From Kitasatospora sp. NBC_01287 (GTDB lineage: Bacteria; Actinomycetota; Actinomycetes; Streptomycetales; Streptomycetaceae), in the NCBI RefSeq assembly GCF_026340565.1, contig NZ_JAPEPB010000001.1, positions 8,406,001 through 8,470,000 of the forward strand: DNA of 64,000 nucleotides, given 5' to 3'. Shown piece by piece: positions 43,159-50,787 of this stretch. Made by a program: the position numbers and the translations under genes. The notes beneath the pieces are model-generated. The model was given only the letters and a program-made list of their open reading frames with translations, was not told the DNA's origin and ran no database searches. How positions within the stretch are numbered: the first letter of the stretch is position 1; the number at the start of each line of letters is the position of its first letter.

Positions 43159-43422
43159 GTGGCGAAAGATGATCAACCGGAGTGGGTCCGACAACACCGT
43201 CGAGAGGTCGGCGAGCGCATCGGCCAGGCCCGTCGGCGGCGCGGCCTGACCCAGGAACAACTGGCCGAGCAGCTCAGCGTCGACAGCAAAACCATCTCGC
43301 GGGCCGAGAATGGCTGGCACTCGATCGGCCTCGATCTCGTCGCCTGGATCGCCCACGCTCTCGAAGTCCCGTCAGGCGATCTCCTGCCGAGGGATAGGCC
43401 GCCCGGCCCTGCCGGGGGGTGA
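43159..43422 (+). CDS. XRE-family helix-turn-helix protein
   Basis: An 87-residue protein from GTG 43159. A single lambda-repressor-type HTH fills it: VGERIGQARRRRGLTQEQLA, EQLSVDSKTISRAENGWHSI, GLDLVAWIAHALEVPSGDLL. Size and place next to the control region suit a phage Cro- or repressor-like protein. It is the only phage gene on the plus strand besides the HAD gene. Confidence 0.85.
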   Translation: MAKDDQPEWVRQHRREVGERIGQARRRRGLTQEQLAEQLSVDSKTISRAENGWHSIGLDLVAWIAHALEVPSGDLLPRDRPPGPAGG

Positions 43423-43439
43423 GCGGGGCCGGGCGGCGG

Positions 43440-43610
43440 TCAGCGGGCGTGACGGTAGAACTGGGGCGGCAGCGGGCCCGGGGCCGGCCACGGGTCGGGA
43501 GCCTCGTCCTCGAGGTCGTCCGGAGTGGGGTCGGTGCGTCCGATGACGGTGCGGCCGGCACGGTGTGCGGCGCCATGCTGCCAGGGCCGTGGCGGGTCAG
43601 CGTCGGCCAC
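43440..43610 (-). CDS. small prophage protein (56 residues)
   Basis: Starts at GTG 43610 with AGGAG 7 bp upstream, inside the end of the preceding gene (14-bp overlap with its stop at 43597), and ends at TGA 43440. The sequence is acidic and Pro-rich (RTDPTPDDLEDEAPDPWPAP, ending LPPQFYRHAR). The overlap and strong ribosome binding site argue for a real, translationally coupled gene. No family is recognised. Confidence 0.6.
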   Translation of the reverse strand: MADADPPRPWQHGAAHRAGRTVIGRTDPTPDDLEDEAPDPWPAPGPLPPQFYRHAR

Positions 43611-43923
43611 GGGACGTCTCCTGGTCGAGCTGGTGCTCGCGGTCGATCCACGCCTGGGCGGTGGCGCGGTCGGGGTAGAGGAGGGGGCGGCCGTCGGCGA
43701 CGTGGACGGTGAGGGTGCCGTCGCTGCGGTCGCGGACGGCCCACTGCCCGTCGCGGAGTTCCTGGGGCTCGTACCGCTGGACCTGGCATGGGGTGCAGCG
43801 GTGGACGCGCTGGTCGCGGACGACGCCGTCGGCTACGCGGGTCGTCCGGATCTCCCCGCGGTGTGGGGCGTCGGGGCTGCCGCAGTTGATGCATGTGGCC
43901 GGCGTGGTGGTGATCTCTGCCAT
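43597..43923 (-). CDS. zinc-ribbon-like prophage protein
   Basis: A 108-residue protein from ATG 43923. Cysteines CINCGSPDAPHRGE and HRCTPCQVQRYEPQ suggest one zinc site. The second half has an RDRSDGTLTVHVADGRPLLY strand pair and AQAWIDREHQLDQE, a motif seen at the end of small streptomycete proteins found near XRE regulators. Its stop overlaps the next small gene. Upstream, the decamer GAACTGTCAG occurs twice (43960-43969 and 43977-43986). Confidence 0.7.
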   Translation of the reverse strand: MAEITTTPATCINCGSPDAPHRGEIRTTRVADGVVRDQRVHRCTPCQVQRYEPQELRDGQWAVRDRSDGTLTVHVADGRPLLYPDRATAQAWIDREHQLDQETSRGRR

Positions 43924-43999
43924 GGGCAGGACGGTAGGGCCGTCCCGGTCGGGCTGGACGAACTGTCAGCTCGGGTGAACTGTCAGTACGGCATTGCTC

Positions 44000-45199
44000 T
44001 CACAGGACACCGACCCTGCCGGCCAGCGCCTCTGCCTGTCGGGCGTGCATCGCCCGGGCCCGCCGGATCAGGCCGAGGAGCATGTCGCGGGCCATCGGCT
44101 GCCTGGCCAGGTCCTCGGGGGCCATCTGCTCCAGCTCCAGGAGGTGAAGGAGGACGGCGGAGTCCTCACGGCGCAGGTCGTAGCAGCGGGCGACTTCGAG
44201 GAGGAACGTGAATTCGCGCTCCATCGACGGCAGGCCGCTGGTGTCGACGGCATCGGCCATTCGCAGGGCCTCCCCTGCTTCGCCGGCCTCCATCTCAATC
44301 GAGACGCGGTGCAGCTCGACGTTGACGGGTCCGTAGACGGTCCAGGCGACGTTGCCTTCGCCGACGTGTTGGGCGGTCGTGCGGGCCTTGTTGAGTCGAT
44401 CGCGGGCGGTCCACCAGTCGCGGCGGCGGGCCGCGGCGACGACGCTGACGAGCTGCAGGGCGCCGGCCATGGCGGCGCGCTTCTCCTCCTCGATCGCCTC
44501 CTGCTTGATGGCCTCCGCGGCTCGCAGGACGACCTGTTCGGCACCGTCGGGCTCATCAGCGGCGAGGAGGACATGGCCCAAATTCCACTGAGCGGCGGCG
44601 ATCCGCAGCGGGTCGTCGGCATCCTCGGCGGCGCGGACGGCCCGGTCGGCGGCCATGAGGGAGAGGTCGACGCGTCCGGTGCGGCGGAGATAGGAGCGGA
44701 GAAGGAAGTAGAGGTCGGCGGAGATCCGTAGGGCGTTGCGGTGCTGTCCCGGGTCAGCGCGGTGGGCGCGGACGGCGTGTTCGGTGTCGGCGATGAGTGC
44801 GGGCAGCACGGTGGCGGCGTCAGTGAATCTGGTGCGCGAGGTCTGCCAGCTGCGCCAGGCTTGCTCGACGCGTTCGCGCAGGGCCGGGGTGGGAACGGGT
44901 TCGGCACTACGGGGCGGCCCGTAGCCCATGAGGGCCTGGGCGATGGCCGGTTCGGTGCTGTCGCGGGGCGTGCTGGCCAGCACGGGCGCCTCGGCTAGCA
45001 GGGCTGCTGTGGGCACTCCGAGCTCCTGGGCGATGGCATGCAGGACCTGGATGGTGGGGGTTTTGAGGCCGCGTTCGATCTGGCCGAGGTAGTCCGGGGT
45101 GATCCCGACGAGGCCGGCGATGACGTCCTGGCGGCGGCCGCCGCGGGTTTGCCGGTAGTGCCGGATGCGGTCACCGATGGGGAGATCTGGGGCGACCAT
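44000..45199 (-). CDS. XRE-family regulator with long helical (TPR-like) domain
   Basis: A 399-residue protein; ATG 45199 follows AGGAGCCGCG. The N-terminal HTH is IGDRIRHYRQTRGGRRQDVI, AGLVGITPDYLGQIERGLKT and PTIQVLHAIAQELGV. The other 320 residues are TPR-like helices (RAVRAAEDADDPLRIAAAQW, NLGHVLLAADEPDGAEQVVL). This build is common in streptomycete regulators that sit beside a HAD phosphatase, as here (101 bp away, divergent). It may sense a peptide or small molecule. It is larger than a typical phage repressor and may be a cargo gene. Confidence 0.85.
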   Translation of the reverse strand: MVAPDLPIGDRIRHYRQTRGGRRQDVIAGLVGITPDYLGQIERGLKTPTIQVLHAIAQELGVPTAALLAEAPVLASTPRDSTEPAIAQALMGYGPPRSAEPVPTPALRERVEQAWRSWQTSRTRFTDAATVLPALIADTEHAVRAHRADPGQHRNALRISADLYFLLRSYLRRTGRVDLSLMAADRAVRAAEDADDPLRIAAAQWNLGHVLLAADEPDGAEQVVLRAAEAIKQEAIEEEKRAAMAGALQLVSVVAAARRRDWWTARDRLNKARTTAQHVGEGNVAWTVYGPVNVELHRVSIEMEAGEAGEALRMADAVDTSGLPSMEREFTFLLEVARCYDLRREDSAVLLHLLELEQMAPEDLARQPMARDMLLGLIRRARAMHARQAEALAGRVGVL

Positions 45200-45300
45200 C
45201 GCGGCTCCTGTCGTGGTGGTGGGTTCTCTAGGGTAGGGGCGGCCGGGGGTGGTTCGTGGCAGGCTGTTGAACTCGGGCCGGGCTGACTTGGGGAGCGGGT

Positions 45301-45975
45301 ATGGTGCTGGTGCTTTGGGATGTTGACCACACGCTGATCGCGACGCGCGGGGTTGGACGCGACGCGTTCGCGGGTGCGTTCGAGCGGGCGACTGGGCGGC
45401 CGTTGGTGCATCAGGCGGAGATCACGGGCCGCAGCGAGTTGGTCATTTTCCGGGAGACGCTGGCGCTGCATGGCCTGCCTCGGGATCTGGTCGATTTCCC
45501 GACGTACACGGCGCTGCTCGCGGATGAGTACGGGCGGCGGGCGGCGGATTTGCGGGAGCGCGGGCATGCGCTGCCGGGGGCCGCGGCCGCGCTGGATGCG
45601 CTCGCGGCGGTGCCGGGGGTGGTGCAGACGGTGGGGACGGGGAATGTGCGGCCGGTTGCGGAGGTCAAGCTGGCTACGTTCGGCCTGGATCGGCACATTG
45701 ACTTCGAGGTGGGCGGGTATGGGGAGGACGCGGAGGTGCGGGCGGACATGATCCGGGTCGTGCTCAGGCGGGGTGGCGTGAAGCCGTTCGAGGCGATCAT
45801 TTTCGGGGACACGGTCGCGGACGTTGAGGCCGGCTGGGAGACGGGCGTGGGCGTCGTGGGGGTGGCCACCGGGCGGACGAGTGCGGAGGAGCTGGCGGCG
45901 GCCGGTGCCGACGTGGTGCTGCCCAGCCTGGAGGACACGGCGCGGGTCGTGGAGCTGGTCCAGGCGCGAGGCTGA
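45301..45975 (+). CDS. HAD-superfamily phosphatase (prophage cargo)
   Basis: A 224-residue protein; ATG 45301 follows GGGGAGCGGGT. HAD motifs: VLVLWDVDHTLIATRG (Asp7, Asp9), TVGTGNVRPVAEVKL, the basic residue near KPFEAIIFGDT and FGDTVADVEAGWETGVGVVG. Unlike many members the third-motif Lys is in RGGVKPFEAI. It resembles phosphoglycolate-phosphatase-like proteins. Divergent pairing with the long XRE gene suggests a cassette. A strong terminator follows 17 bp after the stop. Confidence 0.88.
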   Translation: MVLVLWDVDHTLIATRGVGRDAFAGAFERATGRPLVHQAEITGRSELVIFRETLALHGLPRDLVDFPTYTALLADEYGRRAADLRERGHALPGAAAALDALAAVPGVVQTVGTGNVRPVAEVKLATFGLDRHIDFEVGGYGEDAEVRADMIRVVLRRGGVKPFEAIIFGDTVADVEAGWETGVGVVGVATGRTSAEELAAAGADVVLPSLEDTARVVELVQARG

Positions 45976-45991
45976 CCCCGGGCATGCAGAA

Positions 45992-46021
45992 GCGCCCCGC
46001 CTCCTTCGGGAGGCGGGGCGC
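45992..46021. terminator. strong hairpin terminator after the HAD gene
   Basis: GCGCCCCGCCTCC (45992-46004) pairs perfectly with GGAGGCGGGGCGC (46009-46021) around the stable loop TTCG. The left flank GGGCATGCAGAAG resembles those of the other phage hairpins at 50740 and 62311. Confidence 0.85.
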
Positions 46022-46241
46022 ACAACCCGCGAGCGCGGGGCCAACGTGCAGGTGAGACGGAGCTATGGGCCATCCCCGCAGATGCGGGGCCAAGCCGACC
46101 CCCGCTTGCGCGGGGCGTACGCACTGAACCTCTCCAACCGGTCAGCTAGAGGAGGCTCACCCCCGCTCGCGCGGGGAGGGCGTCATGCCGAATGAGATTC
46201 TTACACCCCACGCGGCTCACCCCCGGCTTCCCGGGGACGGC
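46017..46241. CRISPR. degenerate type I-E-like CRISPR mini-array (5 repeat-like units)
   Basis: Five units contain the 16-base I-E hairpin CCCCGC-N4-GCGGGG or a close variant: at 46025-46040 (altered), 46074-46089, 46100-46115, 46161-46176 and 46221-46236 (CCCCGGCTTCCCGGGG). Flanks also fit I-E repeats: GGCTCAC before the last two, CCAT before the second. The third, fourth and fifth hairpins start 61 and 60 bases apart, the exact period of a 29-bp repeat plus 32-bp spacer. The first two are closer (49 and 26 bases) and look collapsed. No cas gene is in the window. Divergence between units suggests a decayed array or a set of phage structured elements. Confidence 0.55.
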
Positions 46242-46263
46242 TTCACCGTAGCACCGGCCACCG

Positions 46264-46755
46264 TCAGTCGGTGGCCGGTTCACCCGAAAGGCGGAGTTCT
46301 GCCGCGACCCGCAGCCACTCCGCACGCGATGTGCTACCGCGCGCAGTGTCCACACGCTCGCGCAGGTCGTCCGGGAATTTGATGCTGAACGCCTTGCCGA
46401 CCTCGGGCCGGCCGCCGAGGTTCGGGCCGGCCTCCTCGTCCGGCTCCCCGAAGTACTTCAGGAGTGCCTCTTCGGCTTCCTCGCTGTCTGCGGTCATCAG
46501 CCAGTGACGCGCCTCGTCGTCGGCCAGGAATTCCCATGTCTCGGGCCCGTTGAACTCGGAGCGGGCGTCGGTGTGCTGGACCCATCGGCCCTGCTTGGTG
46601 CGGATCAGCTCGCTGTAGCCGATCTGCAGGCCGGACTTGACGCCGCGGTGGTTGTTGCCGTCCCACCGCTTGCCCTCAGGAATCTCGGCGGTGGTGACGT
46701 TGGGGTTGAACCAGCCGAGGCTGCCGTCGGGCTGCTGGACGGTGATTCGGGCCAT
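46264..46755 (-). CDS. ribbon-helix-helix-type prophage protein
   Basis: A 163-residue protein; ATG 46755 has GGAG 7 bp upstream. The N-terminal 110 residues are of unknown type (QQPDGSLGWFNPNVTTAEIP, KSGLQIGYSELIRTKQGRWV). The C terminus carries GRPEVGKAFSIKFPDDLRER and STSRAEWLRVAAELRLSGEP, which matches the ribbon-helix-helix DNA-binding form used by antitoxins and phage regulators. It follows the HTH gene by 20 bp on the same strand and is probably co-transcribed. The CRISPR-like region starts just beyond its stop. Confidence 0.7.
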   Translation of the reverse strand: MARITVQQPDGSLGWFNPNVTTAEIPEGKRWDGNNHRGVKSGLQIGYSELIRTKQGRWVQHTDARSEFNGPETWEFLADDEARHWLMTADSEEAEEALLKYFGEPDEEAGPNLGGRPEVGKAFSIKFPDDLRERVDTARGSTSRAEWLRVAAELRLSGEPATD

Positions 46756-46775
46756 GGTGGCGCTCCGTTCCGGGG

Positions 46776-47312
46776 TCAGTTCGTTGCGGCGGCGCGGATG
46801 CCGGCCACGACGAGGGCGAACAGGTTGATGGTGTCGCGGTCGCCGTTGAGGTAGCGGATGGAGAGCTCGGTGGACCCGTTCTCGTAGGCGTAGAACTTGC
46901 CGTCGGCGACGTCGAACCAGACCTTGTCGATGCTGGCCAGGATGGCGCCGATGCGGCCGTTGGCGATGCCGCGGCCGCCGAGGCTGGCGCCGTTCACGCC
47001 GCCGCTCTGGTAGCGGCTGATGTCGAGCCCGGCGAACTGGGCCCAGTCGTTGAAGTAGATGCGGTCCTTGCCGTTCTTCTGCCAGCGGCTGCCGCCGATG
47101 GCGACGAGGCGCTCGGGGGTGAGGGTCACGGGCTTGGCCTTCCGGGTGCGGCGGATGCTGAGGGCGATCCGGTGGGTGAGGGAGGCGGTTTCGATGGCCC
47201 AGCGGCGGCCGACCTTGGCGGCGGTGACGGCTCCGTAGCGGCACCAGTGGCGGATGGTGGCGATGGTGACGCCGGCCTGGTGGGCTGCTTCGGTGGTGGT
47301 GATGGTGGCCAT
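46776..47312 (-). CDS. MerR/excisionase-type helix-turn-helix prophage protein
   Basis: A 178-residue protein; ATG 47312 follows GGAGGGGACACG. The N-terminal HTH is TTTEAAHQAGVTIATIRHWC then RYGAVTAAKVGRRWAIETAS, the form shared by MerR-like and excisionase proteins. The rest has GSRWQKNGKDRIYFNDWAQF and WFDVADGKFYAYENGSTELS, which look beta-rich and may bind a ligand. A consensus-like promoter with flanking direct repeats precedes it. Role could be phage control or excision. Confidence 0.75.
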   Translation of the reverse strand: MATITTTEAAHQAGVTIATIRHWCRYGAVTAAKVGRRWAIETASLTHRIALSIRRTRKAKPVTLTPERLVAIGGSRWQKNGKDRIYFNDWAQFAGLDISRYQSGGVNGASLGGRGIANGRIGAILASIDKVWFDVADGKFYAYENGSTELSIRYLNGDRDTINLFALVVAGIRAAATN

Positions 47313-47330
47313 CGTGTCCCCTCCTCTGAC

Positions 47331-47381
47331 GTTTCCGATACCGAAAACTATAGCCGCCCTGCCCGAGGTTTTCAATACCGA
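47331..47381 (-). promoter_or_regulatory. prophage promoter with 14-bp direct-repeat operators
   Basis: On the minus strand TTGAAA (47375-47370) and TATAGT (47352-47347) are 17 bp apart, close to consensus. Two 14-bp direct repeats of the form TCGGTAT-N-G-N-AAAC lie at 47381-47368, overlapping the -35, and at 47344-47331, just downstream of the -10. This suits control of the HTH/RHH gene pair by a DNA-binding protein, perhaps one of the two. Confidence 0.65.
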
Positions 47382-47402
47382 CAACCCAGCTGGACGCACA
47401 GA

Positions 47403-47442
47403 AGCGCCCCCGCCCGGCCCGAAGGCCAGGCGGGGGCGTGGC
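47403..47442. terminator. GC-rich hairpin at the end of the lysis operon
   Basis: GCGCCCCCGCC and GGCGGGGGCG flank an inner GGCC/GGCC stem with the loop CGAA; the stem has a small mismatch. It lies directly beyond the stop of the last membrane-protein gene (47445), which suits termination of the late transcript before the regulator pair. Confidence 0.65.
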
Positions 47443-47444
47443 TA

Positions 47445-47807
47445 CTACTGGTGGGGTTCCTTCATCGGGTCGCGAATCGGCTCGACCTTGCCGCGGCGCC
47501 CGTCGGCGACCATGCGGGCCCGCTGGTGCATCAGCACGGCGAGGACCATCAGGACGACGACCCGGACAACCCGCAGCACAGTCGAGACCGGACCCGATGG
47601 CCACAGGGTCGCGGCGACGGTGTAGGCGCCGAGCAGCCCGATCGACACCGTGACCGTCATCATGTGCCGGCCGACCCTGCTGCTCCTCCACGGTGCCCGC
47701 CGGTACACGGCCACCGTGCGCGTGCACGCGATGGCGATTAAAGCCGACGCCGAGACGTTCGCGAGCTGCGACCAATCAAGGCGTGACAGATCCGCTAGCG
47801 CCAGCAT
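47445..47807 (-). CDS. prophage membrane protein, holin-like
   Basis: A 120-residue protein; ATG 47807 follows AAGGAGG. It has two or three hydrophobic segments: LANVSASALIAIAC, MMTVTVSIGLLGAYTVAATL and VLRVVRVVVLMVLAVLM, then a basic end. Size and place at the end of the lysis module suggest a holin. The start overlaps the preceding stop (TGATG). Confidence 0.7.
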   Translation of the reverse strand: MLALADLSRLDWSQLANVSASALIAIACTRTVAVYRRAPWRSSRVGRHMMTVTVSIGLLGAYTVAATLWPSGPVSTVLRVVRVVVLMVLAVLMHQRARMVADGRRGKVEPIRDPMKEPHQ

Positions 47808-48052
47808 CAGCGGCCTCCTTCCAACGCCCCCCGGATTGCGTCTGCGAAATGGTTGCGCTCGCGGAGCACCCGGAGGACACCCGCGACCTCCCCGACTTCG
47901 CTTGCCTGCCCTTCGCAGGCGATTCGCCCCGCCTCAGCCCGACGCAGGGCCGCCTCCGCATCCCTCTGACCCTGCGTCGTGCGCGGCACCATCCGCACCA
48001 GCGACACCGGGTCAGGGCGGCGACGCCACAGCCTGCGGATCCACTGCGGCAC
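47807..48052 (-). CDS. small basic prophage protein of the lysis module
   Basis: An 81-residue protein from GTG 48052 (GGAGG 9 bp upstream). It has a basic start MPQWIRRLWRRRPDP and a helical centre (DAEAALRRAEAGRIACEGQA). It overlaps the previous gene by 41 bp and couples to the next one by a 3-bp overlap. It could be a membrane-associated lysis accessory. No family is recognised. Confidence 0.6.
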   Translation of the reverse strand: MPQWIRRLWRRRPDPVSLVRMVPRTTQGQRDAEAALRRAEAGRIACEGQASEVGEVAGVLRVLRERNHFADAIRGALEGGR

Positions 48053-48404
48053 CGGCGGTCACCTCCCGAGTAGGGCGAGGCAGCGACGTCAGGACGTGCG
48101 CCGCGGTGCGGGACAGCTCCAGCAGCTCGCCAGTCTGAGACTGCGACAGATGCCGGCCGGCCTCACTGGTCTCGTACGCGGCCCGCCAGGTGTCCCGCTC
48201 CGCCATCAGCTCTTTTATCCTCGCGTCCCGGTCGGCGATCCGCGCGTCCCGGTCCGCCCTGAAGTCCCTCACGGTGGAGCGCGGCACGAGCGCGCCGCGC
48301 AGTACCAGCACAACGAACAGCGCAACCAGGCCGGCCGCGCCGCCCGGCCACAGGGATACAGCCATCACATCCGGAGCCCCCTCCGCAGCCAGAGCCCAGA
48401 TCAC
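48012..48404 (-). CDS. membrane-anchored coiled-coil prophage protein
   Basis: A 130-residue protein from GTG 48404; ATG 48365 is an alternative. One N-terminal membrane segment (WPGGAAGLVALFVVLVLRGA) is followed by a charged coiled coil with the repeat RDARIADRDARIKELMAERD and a Ser/Thr-rich end. The build resembles phage spanin or accessory lysis proteins, but this is inference from topology. Confidence 0.65.
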   Translation of the reverse strand: MIWALAAEGAPDVMAVSLWPGGAAGLVALFVVLVLRGALVPRSTVRDFRADRDARIADRDARIKELMAERDTWRAAYETSEAGRHLSQSQTGELLELSRTAAHVLTSLPRPTREVTAGAAVDPQAVASPP

Positions 48405-48447
48405 AACCCCCAGCGGGTAGACAAGTGAGCGGTCACGAGCGGGCGGC

Positions 48448-49269
48448 TCACGTCACCGGATCCGCCCAGGCCGCCGCCCACGTGGCCGGGCCGACCACGC
48501 CGTCCACGGTGAGCCGCTTCTCCTGCTGGAACTGCCGGCACACCGCGGCGGACGCCGAGCCGTACCAGCCGTCCACGGTCAGCGACCAGCCGCGGTCAGC
48601 CATCTGCTGCTGCCAGGTCCGTACGTTCCCGTCGTGCAGCATCGGGGACTGCAGCCGCAGGTACTCGCCCGGCCACGCCGGGGCCGGAGCGAACGACCGG
48701 GCCCAAGCGCTCAGCGCCGCGGTGCTGCCCAGGTGGCAGTAGTCGTGGTCGACACCCGAGCTGGAGTACTGGTGGAACAGCCAGCTCGCGCTGATGCCCG
48801 GCTGCCCGGCGGGAAGACCCGAGGTGGCGATCCACAGGAAGTCCTGGAAGTACCCCGTGGTGTCGACGTGCTGCCAGTACTCCGTGTTGCAGTACAGGCC
48901 GACAGGGCTGTGCGGGGCAGCGCCCTTCAGGTGCCGGAGGAACGCCTCCTTGTAGGCGAGCTGCGTGGCGTGCGACACCGCGGTGTTCGCCGCGTCGTAG
49001 CCCTCCCAGTCCAGACACACCAGCTCGCCCACCTGCGGCTGCGCGAGCGAGAGGAAGTGATCGGCCTCCTGCTGCGGCGAGTTGGCCATGTCCGGGTAGT
49101 GGTAGTACCCCACCACCAGGCCGGCGGCGCGGGCGTGGTCCCGCTGCGCCGTCCACTCCGGGTTGGTGTAGGTCAGGCCCTGGCTCACCTTGATAAACGC
49201 GAAGCTCAAGCCGGTCGTATCCGGTGTCGCCGACTGGTAACTCGCCCAGTCCTGCCCGTAGATGCCCAT
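48448..49269 (-). CDS. endolysin: GH25-type muramidase with peptidoglycan-binding domain
   Basis: A 273-residue protein; ATG 49269 follows AAGGAGCACTGAC. Residues 1-190 resemble the GH25/DUF1906 barrel: MGIYGQDWASYQ with Asp7, FAFIKVSQGLTYTNPEW, VVGYYHYPDMANSPQQEADH, VCLDWEGYDAAN with Asp87 and Glu89 as likely catalytic pair. Residues about 205-270 are a PG_binding_1 domain (DGWYGSASAAVCRQFQQEKR, LTVDGVVGPATWAA). It should cut the glycan strand at lysis. Its start is one base past the stop of the PLD-type gene, so translation is probably coupled. Confidence 0.85.
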   Translation of the reverse strand: MGIYGQDWASYQSATPDTTGLSFAFIKVSQGLTYTNPEWTAQRDHARAAGLVVGYYHYPDMANSPQQEADHFLSLAQPQVGELVCLDWEGYDAANTAVSHATQLAYKEAFLRHLKGAAPHSPVGLYCNTEYWQHVDTTGYFQDFLWIATSGLPAGQPGISASWLFHQYSSSGVDHDYCHLGSTAALSAWARSFAPAPAWPGEYLRLQSPMLHDGNVRTWQQQMADRGWSLTVDGWYGSASAAVCRQFQQEKRLTVDGVVGPATWAAAWADPVT

Positions 49270-49270
49270 G

Positions 49271-49840
49271 TCAGTGCTCCTTGTCGGTCTTCGCGGCGAT
49301 CGTTGACGGGCGGGCCGCCCGAGCGGCGGCCAGCATGTGTGCATGGATCGCGTCTACCCGGGCCCGCGCACGCGTCGCGACCTTCTCGTTCCTGATCACG
49401 ACCAAGTGGTTGTCCTGCAGCGTCTCGCCGGACGTCGACCAATTCGTTGAGCCGGTGACGACATCCTGACCGTCGACGATCAGCAGCTTGAGGTGCTGAA
49501 TGGCGCCCTTCTCGGACCGGCCGACCGCGACACTGCTCGCCGGGTATGACTCGCGTGCCAGTAGGACGCGTTCGTGGACGCCGCCTGCCTGACTTGAGTC
49601 GAGCGTCAACTGGACGAAGACCTTCTCGTCGGCGAGCTTCTCGTGAAGAGCATCGGCGAGCTCGTCGTCGTCAAAGCCGTACTGGGCGAGAATCAGGCTC
49701 GTATCGGCCGACTTGATCAGGTCGAGGAGGACTCCGTGGACATCGTCAACCGGGGAGTAGAAGTCGCGCAGGCCTGGCTTGTAGCCGGGGAAGCCGCCGA
49801 CCCGGTGGCCATCGAGCGCGCTCAGATCGGGGAGGGCCAT
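49271..49840 (-). CDS. phospholipase D-superfamily protein, single HKD motif
   Basis: A 189-residue protein from ATG 49840, which overlaps the preceding stop (ATGA). The HKD motif is intact: [20 protein letters not shown] with His116, Lys118, Asp123. A single motif means the active form should be a dimer, as in Nuc-type endonucleases. [15 protein letters not shown]-like start and [20 protein letters not shown] precede it. Within a phage lysis block it may attack membrane lipid, host DNA or incoming DNA; the sequence does not decide. Confidence 0.85.
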   Translation of the reverse strand: MALPDLSALDGHRVGGFPGYKPGLRDFYSPVDDVHGVLLDLIKSADTSLILAQYGFDDDELADALHEKLADEKVFVQLTLDSSQAGGVHERVLLARESYPASSVAVGRSEKGAIQHLKLLIVDGQDVVTGSTNWSTSGETLQDNHLVVIRNEKVATRARARVDAIHAHMLAAARAARPSTIAAKTDKEH

Positions 49841-50718
49841 CACAGGCCCTTCGCGGTGAGCCAGGTGTGCACCGCGGCGGCGAGCGTGGCGTCCACGGAG
49901 GCAGGGGCCGGCGTGGGTGCCGGGGTGGGGCTCGGGGTCGGCTGCGGGGTGGGGATCGGGTTGGGCTTGCCGGTCAGCGCCGCGAAGTCCTGGCCGAGCT
50001 GGTACAGGTTGATGCCCTGCGGGTCCAAGCCCTTCGCCGACAGCCAGTCCTGGGTGATGACGACCCACGCCTCGTCCACGTACGTGGACCAGAACGCCGC
50101 GGTCAACTTCTGTACCGCACCCCAGGTGACGCAGGTCAGGGTCCCGTCGGCGGCGTAGGCCCCGACCGGGACGCTGTGGCCGCCCTCGATCTTCGAGCCC
50201 TTGACGACGTCCCAGGGCTGCCCGGCGTTGAACTGGGTCATGGCGCTGGCTGGGAAGTTGAAGCCGACGTCAACGGATCCGAACAGGTCGATCGCAGCCC
50301 GGATCTCGGCGGGGTTGCCGACGTCAACGGACGCGTACGCCAGGATCTTGTGGCCCGCGATGCCGGTCTTCTGCCAGTAGGCGAGGACGTCCTGGATCAC
50401 CGCGCCCTGATCGGTGGAGGGGTCAGCGGGGTTGTAGCCGCTGACCTTCTCGTAGGTGGTGAGGATGTCCTGGTCGGCGACGGTGACGGTGGTGCCCTGG
50501 CCGTAGGTGGTCTCGGCCTGGATCATGTGGCCGACCGCGGCACAGGTGCAGTCCCCGATCTGGTCGTTCAGGTACATGGGCCAGCTGGTGACGCGGGACT
50601 GCCAGTCGGCTGTGGTCGGTGCCGGCGGCACTGTGCCCGCGGTCAGGTAGTCGCGAAGCCGAAGTTGCGGTCGGGCAGGCTGGGCGGGGAGCCGGCCGCC
50701 ACGGAATGTGAGGGTCAT
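49840..50718 (-). CDS. cysteine-peptidase-like prophage protein
   Basis: A 292-residue protein; ATG 50718 follows GGAGG. A possible papain/C39-like active site is seen: [18 protein letters not shown] with Cys57 or 59, and [15 protein letters not shown] with a His. A late strand [18 protein letters not shown] carries Asn/Asp candidates. A Pro/Thr-rich linker ([18 protein letters not shown]) leads to a short helix with the same WLTAKGL motif found before the linker. It may cleave peptide cross-links at lysis or act at infection. Family assignment is tentative. Confidence 0.65.
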   Translation of the reverse strand: MTLTFRGGRLPAQPARPQLRLRDYLTAGTVPPAPTTADWQSRVTSWPMYLNDQIGDCTCAAVGHMIQAETTYGQGTTVTVADQDILTTYEKVSGYNPADPSTDQGAVIQDVLAYWQKTGIAGHKILAYASVDVGNPAEIRAAIDLFGSVDVGFNFPASAMTQFNAGQPWDVVKGSKIEGGHSVPVGAYAADGTLTCVTWGAVQKLTAAFWSTYVDEAWVVITQDWLSAKGLDPQGINLYQLGQDFAALTGKPNPIPTPQPTPSPTPAPTPAPASVDATLAAAVHTWLTAKGL

Positions 50719-50739
50719 GCGATTGCCTCCGGGCATGCG

Positions 50740-50765
50740 AAAGCCCCGCGCGGTGGCGGGGCTTT
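50740..50765. terminator. hairpin terminator after the tailspike gene
   Basis: AAAGCCCCGC (50740-50749) pairs with GCGGGGCTTT (50756-50765) around GCGGTG. On the minus strand it is followed by CGCATGCCC. It lies between the tailspike stop and the peptidase-like gene and separates tail from lysis transcription. Confidence 0.85.
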
Positions 50766-50787
50766 GAGGGAGTCGGTGAGGTGGTTG

